A DNA stretch of 64,000 nucleotides from Notolepis coatsorum (Eukaryota > Chordata > Actinopteri > Aulopiformes > Paralepididae). A model generated the notes under the pieces. That model saw only the letters and a program-made list of their open reading frames with translations. It did no database searches and was not told where the DNA came from. Where the stretch lies: the NCBI GenBank assembly GCA_963971535.1, contig OZ020589.1:95228324-95292323 (forward strand), in the 5' to 3' direction. Below, piece by piece: positions 61,301 through 64,000 of the stretch (positions are counted from its first letter, which is position 1; every line of letters starts with the position of its first letter). A program made the position numbers and the translations under genes.

Positions 61301-62574
61301 CGAACATCTCAAACCGGAAGGCCGTTGATACTGTATTTAAACTTAAAAAATAATTATACAGGGCGGCCGGGTAGTCTGTATCGAATCCGGCTGCAGTGGT
61401 ACCTCCGGCTTGGTCGGTCGTCCATACTGACACAATTGGCAGTGTCAGCGGGGGGAAAGCTGGTGGGGTGGGTCCTGGTCGTTGTAAACAGCGACTCCTA
61501 CAGGTCGGTCAGGGCGCCTGCACAGCGAGGGAGGGAACTGAGGGAGGTAGTGTGATCCGATCCTCCCACGCGTTACACTTCCCCAGTGAGAGTCCTCGCT
61601 GTCAGGTGAAAAGAGGCTGCTGGCTGTCTCCACATGTATCGGAGGACGCATGTGTTAGACTTCAGGGGTCCCTAGACCGGCAAGTGGGGGGGAAATGCGC
61701 GCAACGACCAGGAAGGGGAGGGGGGAATTGGCATAACGACTAAATTGGGATGGGAGAAAAATACAGAAAAATAGGAAGAGAAAAAGTAGATAAAAAAAAT
61801 TATACAGAGAGAAGCTTCAGCAAGTACAAATGCTGCTGACCGACAAAAGAGAATCCCTCACTGAGGAAAACACAAAACGCCTAACCATGTATCACAATGG
61901 TGATGTCAGCCAGAGATGGGGAGAAGCATGGACCTTTTAAATGACATCTCTTTGAACGAAATCACATTATACATTTTCTTTCTGATTTCTTTTAAAGAAA
62001 TTATTATTTTGTATTATTTAACTATTTAATTATTATTTAGTTATTGCACTGCACTGCACTGGCAGTTGAACAGCATTGCACTGAATTGAAGAAATGTTTT
62101 ACTCATAACTGAACATTGAACTGCACTGGCACTGTTTGCAGATGTAGTTATTAAAGTTAGTTAATATTTTTGTATTGTTTTTTGTTAAATCCAAAGGAAA
62201 GAATATTAAATCAGAGAAATCCGAAAAACTGGAATATTCATATCTGAAAACAGGAAAAGATAAAAACGGATTTCAGAGGGCCCTAATATTTCCATACAAC
62301 TTGCACTGCGCCGATAGTACTTGCACACATAGAGGACGTGGAGTCATGCGAGATGTCCTGTTTACACGGTCGTTCATGGCCGATGCGATGCATAAGAATG
62401 GATGATTTCTTACTTCTTGGGTAATGTGTGTGTGTGTGTGTGCACAGGGTCTATAGACGGGTCCGTGCGCTGCTGGGACATCAGGTCCAGGAGGTTTGAG
62501 GCCATCCAGATTCTAGATGAGGCTCAGGACGGCGTCAGCAGCCTGAAGGTGGCTCAGCACGAGCTGCTTACCGG
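37016..62574 (+). CDS. wdr83: WDR83 (MORG1) WD40-repeat protein, 5' part (coding exons 1-5)
   Basis: Five exons join in frame: 37016-37118, 40070-40190, 43434-43539, 59750-59798 and 62448-62574. Together they give 506 nt (168 codons plus 2). The human protein is about 315 residues, so roughly half is present and the gene leaves the window on the right. The protein begins MSFPQPKPQVPQLPQYLL and carries WD40 signatures: GAVRAVRFN, CGSDKSLKLWSV, SADKTVILWDVATGQ, GHAG, VNCVQFNEEATIMLSG and SIDGSVRCWDIRSRR. From the family: WDR83/MORG1 is a seven-bladed propeller that scaffolds ERK signalling components, binds the prolyl hydroxylase PHD3 and is found in spliceosomal complexes. The introns (2.95, 3.24, 16.2 and 2.65 kb) are rich in transposons. 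Orthology is very likely from recalled sequence and from the wdr83os neighbour. Confidence 0.95.
37168..37960 (+). pseudogene. L2-like LINE with inverted 3'-end piece, in wdr83 intron 1
   Basis: 37168-37215 is an inverted copy of the L2 3' end (TTGATTGATTGAAAATTG and GATTGCAGAATGGGTAC). From about 37220 the plus strand encodes RT: ILKKLSALQPNKATGHDNIP, KDFKIARVTPLHKKGSKLDL, NYRPVSILTSISKVTEK. An internal deletion joins this to the 3' UTR (37700-37960). Confidence 0.8.
38040..38205. mobile_element. Right end of a hAT-like element
   Basis: TAGTCGACTAATAGTCGACT, then GGGGACAGCCCTAGTTAAC, is typical of a hAT right end. The TTAAGCACCCCCACAGCCC block also occurs at about 57964 within another element. 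No left end seen. Confidence 0.45.
38911..39370 (-). mobile_element. LINE 3' UTR (minus strand)
   Basis: AGAATCGGAATCAGAAAGGT followed by CTTTATTGCCAAGTAG. On the minus strand this is a LINE 3' end (AATAAAGACC, then GATTC repeats). A 60-bp block ending AGGCCAGGGCTGTACAACTG is repeated at about 39090 and 39203. Confidence 0.7.
39371..40030 (+). repeat. AAAGGGTTAACC repeat interrupted by a LINE 3' fragment
   Basis: Units with GTAGTGTGGTTGTGAAA and GGTTAACC flank a CR1/L2/Rex-like 3' end (39413-39940: [35 protein letters not shown], then UTR). That 3' end is nearly identical to 18185-18782. The LINE evidently inserted in the tandem repeat in wdr83 intron 1. Confidence 0.8.
40070..40190 (+). CDS. 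wdr83: wdr83 coding exon 2
   Basis: Acceptor CTGTCCCAG, then DGNYLLSCGSDKSLKLW and GTLLKTYSGHGYEVLD, the first complete WD blade. It ends with AG of a serine codon and donor GTCAGA. Phase agrees with exons 1 and 3. Confidence 0.95.
40330..40640 (-). repeat. Inverted copy of the dispersed repeat at 31264
   Basis: TACCGTGGTGAATATAAGTA and ATATTATAGCCATGG are the reverse complement of the block at 31264-31440. A G-run follows at 40645-40662. It lies in wdr83 intron 2. Confidence 0.6.
41012..42072. mobile_element. hAT element, 1,061 bp
   Basis: Ends TAGGGGTGGAA and TTCCACCCCTA flanked by GTAGAAAG (41004-41011 and 42073-42080). CCACGGTTCGG and CGAACCGTAG motifs fill the subterminal regions. A shortened relative has its left end near 31975. 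Confidence 0.93.
42356..42788 (-). pseudogene. L2-like LINE C-terminal fragment (minus), arm of an inverted repeat
   Basis: Encodes QLAMGLVYKIHYTTKVPKYM, SKYFPKVSEYHDHNTRGSST and LKEHLQETAIRNWPL, then a UTR of the same unusual type as 46302-46737. The two arms are inverted and nearly identical, and flank wdr83 exon 3. Confidence 0.88.
43434..43539 (+). CDS. wdr83: wdr83 coding exon 3
   Basis: Acceptor TTCCATAG, then SFDNSLLCSCSADKTVILWD and VTRKLRGHAG. It ends on a codon boundary before donor GTGAGA. It lies between inverted L2 copies at 42356-42788 and 46302-46737. Confidence 0.95.
43720..43880. repeat. Short tandem repeat, GAATAGAGTCCTGGTCCCAG
   Basis: Four to five units of about 35-40 bp with the core GTCCTGGTCCCAGCGTTGTC. 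The Harbinger-like element starts in the last unit. Confidence 0.85.
43881..45792. mobile_element. Harbinger-like non-autonomous element, about 1.9 kb
   Basis: Terminal inverted repeats GGCCCTCATTCATCAACG and CGTTGATGAATGAGGGCC, with CTG on both outer sides as a 3-bp duplication. Subterminal motifs TGTGCGTAC and TTCTAC recur inverted. An inner minus-strand LINE-like 3' tail (AATAAT repeats then ATATAGCGCCTTTCAAG) lies at 44434-44510. No transposase recognised. Confidence 0.8.
45793..46740 (+). pseudogene. L2-like LINE RT C-terminus
   Basis: Reads LCTWLTDNKLSLHLGKTESI, ILFCSNNKLSKADGF, ENTYLGSILEANLSCDKM, then in another frame LVRLLLDLTPRTHLTPAHFD and YHDHNTRGSSTNHVKPRFGS to IRNWPL (stop at 46594). 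An A-run at about 46045 disrupts the frame. The right part (46302-46737) is the inverted partner of 42356-42788. Confidence 0.88.
46817..46832. repeat. L1 target-site duplication, left copy
   Basis: AATATACTTTATTTCT, identical to 53968-53983. It lies in the 3' tail of an older minus-strand L2-like LINE, whose other half continues at 53984-54130. Confidence 0.93.
47373..51143 (-). CDS. L1 ORF2 protein (endonuclease / reverse transcriptase), 1,256 aa
   Basis: It makes the target-site nick and reverse transcribes the element RNA at the target. Endonuclease: IWNAGGLN (N10), SETH (E39), YAPN, GGDFNACWD (D141, N143) and SDH (D228, H229). RT: KAPGWDGIPPEVY at about 468, [22 protein letters not shown] with D598, [18 protein letters not shown] and LYADD with D700/D701. 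The C-terminal zinc-knuckle-like region CTLC to HMYWDC lies around residue 1130-1150. All catalytic residues I expect are present with no stop or frameshift. The start MAKLNILIWN matches the homologous ORF2 start at 10712. Confidence 0.95.
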   Translation of the reverse strand: MAKLNILIWNAGGLNAPHKRASVLWLLKRRNIDLALLSETHLLVGDVSRLANRQYHVISSSSADDKTKGVVIVTRRNLDIKILDVWSDTEGRITIAKVEFLHRKMAIIALYAPNTFDSAFYNTITKNMLELNGYALMVGGDFNACWDAEMDRSGPSETSDQKRASKALRMWAKDTGLTDLWRLCNPTLKDYSHLSARHKSFSRIDYAFASPNMFDSFDVSLVPLALSDHKGIFLTATFGRLSARAPRWRFNSTLLKNDDFRSEFRSKLAEFLQINVGTVEDPRVLWNALKGFIRGHVTLFASNLRKSRSKKLEGLESLYADLYASLQTDYNERLNTQRKIVKKEINSILKQQSEFLIHRTRQNYYFHGSRPSHLLAMKIRSNDNFSDIPSIRTSQGAVTTDSKKINDTFKEFYSQLYSSEGNLDDSKFESFIGGLEIPHISEEEAKELGRPITLVELRETIVEMQRGKAPGWDGIPPEVYLAFWDQLGPLMLDMINYAIEQGEFSRDVNMALISLLLKKDKDPNDCGSYRPLSLLGADLKVFAKVLARRLQRFMSVLVHCDQTGFIPGRLAADNLRRLLHVIDNSKDNTTPSTVLSLDAMKAFDRLEWSYLWKVLEVMGLGKSFIHMIKVLYASPSAMILTGKNCSTLFPVSRSSRQGCPLSPGLFALSLEPLAQFIRQSEDIVPIMVNNTPHKIALYADDLLIFMDDPSRSATKLLRIIDNFGKLSGFKINWNKSACLPLNELAKAVRLPADIPIVEHFKYLGIEIFPTLNQTTKYNFTGTYDKIRQDLDRWSSLPNSLQARASIIKMNILPRINFISSMLPLPPPIDHWRKVQSMVSKFVWNNKRPRIKRATTQRRKQDGGLAIPDFKLYFWSFSLRPLMCWLDPVEAVSWRSLEAAAVSPLRLQDVVYSTVSISKCRLRYGPIITHVIQTWRNVQRSCGVKCPWHLDSPIFNNQQLLVGHKPVNIPQWQRRGVHTLEDIYDKNGLRAFQDLREFYDLPGESFFLYLQLRSALRAHGVPWAQALHPHPFLRLIVDRTTSRGFVSDFYTLLIQSTYKNLSLDTIWRVDIPELDPEFDWDDVWANVALSSRNPNHQQINFNYIHRTYLTPRKLYAMGLITDSRCTLCSQKATGTYMHMYWDCPPVARFWRSITDKLSDLCGLTIPFSAVTLLLNDITTLPASVQLKRVVLAGVTAAKKLIAMRWKEPEKLTMINWSLTLLDVIYLEISTARVIGVGQAGIDLWFAAAEKVKTAVCG
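51144..52883 (-). repeat. L1 inter-ORF region with diverged internal repeats
   Basis: 1,740 bp without an ORF. Blocks such as AATTCAAAACAAAATTAA (about 51711 and 52187), AGTTAGTCCAAGGTAG (about 52018 and 52210, weaker at 51750) and CCTGTTATCATA (about 51976 and 52371) recur. This gives three or four imperfect tandem units. Confidence 0.75.
52884..53792 (-). CDS. L1 ORF1 protein (RNA-binding chaperone), 302 aa
   Basis: In L1 elements ORF1p coats the element RNA as a trimer and acts as a nucleic-acid chaperone. Visible here are a short variable N-terminus, then a long alpha-helical/coiled-coil segment (about residues 45-140, with ESALLAKQAEVNKLQSAMEE). From about residue 142, RRHNVRIVGVPE marks the RRM domain. 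A C-terminal domain follows (LGDHKVAIFEDFTPEVQAHR, LRPTLFAPAKLSV). The length fits fish L1 ORF1. No internal stop. The start is the first ATG of the open frame, 175 bases from the element's 5' end. Confidence 0.9.
   Translation of the reverse strand: MAGVETRAMKELGTTPAPPSMAAPSPAVGELSEAVLLVMTKLHADSETRIAEAQKKVLADFCISLRREISEEIRLAVVPLTDKMEAIHAASSANANELAMLTTEVSSQCEKMAGLESALLAKQAEVNKLQSAMEEMQSRDRRHNVRIVGVPETSGEGRLSETVPELLQKILGTDVLPMPPICESAYRAGRFSPGVNKEPRPIIVKLNRLQQREIIMRSARTRRGNLRLGDHKVAIFEDFTPEVQAHRAEYKVVLTKLWKLGLRPTLFAPAKLSVLEKVGGQRLFWSLARAKEYLAETPESVA
53968..54130 (-). mobile_element. L2-like LINE 3' tail (minus) with right L1 target duplication
   Basis: AATATACTTTATTTCT (53968-53983), then ATAGCTCTTCTCATACAAGA and CCCAAAGTACTTCACAGGC, the 3' end of an L2-like LINE seen in reverse. 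Its outer TAATAATA tail is on the far side of the L1 insertion. Confidence 0.8.
54730..54868 (+). mobile_element. L2-like 3' UTR fragment
   Basis: Same block as 35765-35908 (GAATTGAAAATGGGGGACCC to TTAATAAAACTTTCATTC), inserted just inside the left inverted repeat of the surrounding DNA transposon. Confidence 0.85.
54880..55245 (-). mobile_element. Inverted L2-like 3' end, split by a SINE
   Basis: GATTGATTGAATGAACA and CATATTGCAGAATG (54887-54917) continue after the SINE as GGTAGAATACAGTACAGC, ACACAATTGTTAA (55202-55239). This is the reverse of the common L2 3' UTR. Confidence 0.85.
54918..55185 (+). mobile_element. tRNA-derived SINE, 5'-truncated, with 16-bp duplication
   Basis: Body shared with 26583-27053 and 61361-61797 (CAGGTGAAAAGAAGCGG, GTGTCGGAGGAAGCACGTGA, TTGGGATGGGAGAAAAT). 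Flanked by AACATATTGCAGAATG at 54902-54917 and 55186-55201. Confidence 0.93.
55766..57027. other. Non-coding intron sequence, probably LINE UTR
   Basis: Rich in TATATG/GTATAG and partly resembling the 3' UTR of the minus-strand LINE whose RT piece lies at 58125-58530. A block with AAGGAACACACAAAAACAGA is duplicated at about 56318 and 56361. No gene seen, although one minus-strand frame (56157-56666) is open for 169 codons. Confidence 0.4.
57028..58124. mobile_element. hAT-like element with nested fold-back MITE
   Basis: Ends CAGTGTTTCCC and GGGAAACACTG. GCAGTT occurs on both sides, but a clean 8-bp duplication is not clear. It splits a minus-strand LINE and contains the element at 57295-57616. 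Confidence 0.7.
57295..57616. mobile_element. Fold-back MITE, 322 bp, TA duplication
   Basis: CACTGCAAAAAAAAG and a matching TTTTTTTTTTGCAGTG end, bordered by TA on both sides. Nearly the whole element is a palindrome (CTTGTATTTGGTACAATAAG against CTTATTGTACCAAATACAAG, and TTGGTCAATTTAATCTT inverted about the centre near 57455). Confidence 0.92.
58125..58530 (-). pseudogene. CR1/L2/Rex-like LINE RT fragment (minus)
   Basis: Across frames the minus strand gives [39 protein letters not shown] and LVKKAHQCLFFLRRLRKVHL, the region after the RT catalytic motif. Frameshifted and interrupted on its 3' side by the hAT at 57028-58124. Confidence 0.85.
58756..59699. mobile_element. piggyBac-like non-autonomous element, 944 bp (inverted copy)
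   Basis: TTAA at 58752-58755 and 59700-59703 with ends CACTTTGGTTGCC and CCCTCAAAGTG. The interior is the reverse complement of 33320-34260 (for example AATCGGTTCATTTCCGTTTT and GGATTGTTTTTTAATCGG). It ends 46 bp before the wdr83 exon 4. Confidence 0.9.
59750..59798 (+). CDS. wdr83: wdr83 coding exon 4
   Basis: A 49-bp micro-exon. Acceptor TGTTCACAG, then KVNCVQFNEEATIMLS plus one base, and donor GTGAGT. Only 46 bp of intron separate it from the TTAA and end of a piggyBac-like insertion. Confidence 0.93.
60290..60515 (-). mobile_element. L2-like LINE 3' end (minus)
   Basis: TTACATTTACATTTTAAGTT, GGTACAACTCTTACAGCTGA and TTTTTAGTCGACGGCGAAAG match the minus-strand L2 fragment at 15590-15830. 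It lies in wdr83 intron 4. Confidence 0.75.
60516..61360. other. Unassigned intron sequence
   Basis: No domain or repeat family recognised. Short open frames around 60778-61094 occur on both strands of a GC-rich patch and show no known protein. Confidence 0.35.
61361..61797 (+). mobile_element. tRNA-derived SINE with target duplication
   Basis: Starts GGGCGGCCGGGTAG, includes TCGAATCCGG (B-box part) and the family body, and ends AATTGGGATGGGAGAAAA plus an A-rich tail. Flanked by AATTATACA at 61352-61360 and 61798-61806. Part of the tRNA-like head is deleted. It lies in wdr83 intron 4. Confidence 0.9.
62448..62574 (+). CDS. wdr83: wdr83 coding exon 5
   Basis: Acceptor GTGCACAG preceded by a TG run. 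Encodes SIDGSVRCWDIRSRR and LDEAQDGVSSLKVAQHELL, and ends in GG before donor GTCAGT. The donor is part of the first unit of a 45-bp minisatellite, and a hAT element starts 18 bp beyond the last exon base. Confidence 0.94.
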
Positions 62575-63931
62575 GTCAGTACCACCACACATTAGGGCTG
62601 GGCGATATGGCCTCTAAATGGTATCACGATATTTTTTGGTCATATCACGATACACGATATATATCGCGATATTTTGACATTTCCTCTAAAGCACTTAAAA
62701 ATGCTTGATTTAACCATTTGATGCATACAGTCATGCCAATATGATGATTATAATAGTCCCTGCAACATATGTTTGCATTATTAAACCATGAAGATGCTTA
62801 AAAAAATTATTAAATGAAAATGTACTAAGAGTAGTCTACTGACACACTAATTACATTTTCTTTTTAATTTACATCTAAGACTATTTATATAAAAACTCTT
62901 GGGTGCCTAAGACTTTTGCACAGTACTGTGTTTTATATCCACTTTAGCCAAACACACACAATATACACACTACTGTGAGAAAATAATAATCACACACAAA
63001 GGGATAATGACTTATAGCAGACTTAATGATTTTAGATTATTTCAGATTATGAAATTAAATGTTTATATCATCAACTATCCAGTTAGTATTTATACTGTAA
63101 CGTTTGGCTACTTTAAATCATTGAACGTAGAGAGAGAGAGTGAGAGCGCACGAGAGAGAGTTTTGCGTTTTGAGCGTCTAGCCTGCCGTAGGCGATGATG
63201 TCACACTCGAACGTCAACACATGAACAGTTGAACACACGGAAATGGAAACTGAATGCCCGATATAAAGAAACGAATAACAAATAAATATGAAGTTATCTT
63301 TGAACCTCTGTTGTCAAGCCTCGTCAATATAACCCACCCCCTTTCCTCACGAATGGAACTGGTGTCGCGGAGTCTGCTTTGAGCGTTTCCAGGGTTAGCG
63401 GCTAATGCTAGTTAGCTTAGCCTAGTTATGGGATAACTTAGTTAGCAGCTAACGTTAGCCCATTGCTCGCGCAATTAAATTGCATGTCATTGAAGGTCCG
63501 CGCTGGTCTGTCTAATAAAATTACAATTGCATGTCATTGAAGGTCTGCACTGGTCTGTGTCTATAATGAAATGAGAGGAAAGCTCTGCGCTAAAGCAAGT
63601 CTCATCTCAGCCGTGACGTGACAACATATACTCGATGTTCACGATATAGTAATTTACTACATCTCATGTAGAACAAGCCGCGATACATCGAGTATACTCG
63701 ATATATCGCCCAGCCCTACCACACATCCACCCGGTCACTAGACCCGCCTCCGGGTCAGTACCACCACACATCCACCCGGTCACTAGACCCGCCTCCGGGT
63801 CAGTACCACCACACATCCACCCGGTCACTAGACCCGCCTCCGGGTCAGTACCACCACACATCCACCCGGTTACTAGACCCGCCTCCGGGTCAGTCCCACC
63901 ACACATTCACCCGTTCACTAGACCTCATTAA
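62573..63931. repeat. 45-bp minisatellite arising at the wdr83 exon 5 donor
   Basis: GGGTCAGTACCACCACACAT recurs at 62573, 63752, 63797 and 63842, and as GGGTCAGTCCC at 63887. The spacing is exactly 45. The first unit comprises 62573-62592 plus 63727-63751 (20+25=45), with a hAT between. Its first bases are the last two of exon 5 plus the donor. Confidence 0.93.
62593..63718. mobile_element. hAT element, 1,126 bp
   Basis: Ends TAGGGCTGGGCGATAT and ATATCGCCCAGCCCTA are perfect inverse repeats, flanked by CCACACAT (62585-62592 and 63719-63726). Same terminal family as 26001-26478. No transposase seen. Confidence 0.95.
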
Positions 63932-64000
63932 GGCATTCAACTTAACACAGTCTCATTAAGGTAGTCATTCAACTTAACACAGTCTCTCATTAAGCTAGTC
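63932..64000. repeat. Short tandem repeat, CATTCAACTTAACACAGTCT
   Basis: Two units of about 35 bp (ATTCAACTTAACACAGTCTC, ATTAAGGTAGTC) run off the right edge in wdr83 intron 5. Confidence 0.75.

Noticed and set aside
63664-63906. 80-codon minus-strand ORF with repeated GGTDPEAGLVTGW
   Set aside because: Translation of the 45-bp minisatellite in wdr83 intron 5.

Overview
The window looks like nuclear DNA of a teleost fish. It holds two interrupted single-copy genes whose small exons are separated by introns packed with transposable elements typical of ray-finned fish: L1-like and L2/CR1/Rex-like LINEs, tRNA-derived SINEs, many non-autonomous hAT elements with 8-bp target duplications, piggyBac-like elements flanked by TTAA, a Harbinger-like element and fold-back MITEs. 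I saw no prokaryotic operons, CRISPR arrays or standalone rRNA/tRNA genes.

The two host genes form a divergent pair. wdr83os (Asterix, a subunit of the PAT membrane-protein chaperone complex) lies on the minus strand in four coding exons from 36256 down to 5824. They join in frame into a 106-residue protein. wdr83 (MORG1, a WD40-repeat scaffold and spliceosome-associated protein) lies on the plus strand from 37016. Five coding exons up to 62574 give the first 168 complete codons, and the rest lies beyond the right edge. The 759 bp between the two start codons act as a presumptive bidirectional promoter with two ETS-like sites. The head-to-head arrangement matches the WDR83/WDR83OS neighbourhood of other vertebrates.

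Layout. 1-5.5 kb: LINE debris, a minisatellite with nested L2 and hAT insertions, and the presumed 3' end of wdr83os. 5.8-31.8 kb: the 25.8-kb third intron of wdr83os. It contains a SINE that grades into a 1.1-kb minisatellite, two outward-facing L1-like copies forming a large inverted repeat, a deep nest of elements (14.7-19.7 kb), a hAT transposase relic, several hAT elements with exact 8-bp target duplications, and SINEs. 31.8-36.3 kb: the remaining wdr83os exons, an 18-bp minisatellite and a piggyBac-like element. 37-62.6 kb: wdr83 exons. The 16-kb third intron carries a full-length L1 with both ORFs open and a perfect 16-bp target duplication (46833-53967). The right end is a 45-bp minisatellite that begins at the exon 5 splice donor of wdr83 and has been split by a hAT element.

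The long ORFs in the window are almost all transposon proteins or translated minisatellites. The real host coding sequence (about 830 bp) sits in exons of 49-127 bp that ORF length alone would not reveal. I found no convincing new biological system. The most notable signals are the intact L1, the splice-donor-derived minisatellite split by a hAT, transposons within tens of bases of splice sites, and inverted repeats around wdr83 exon 3.
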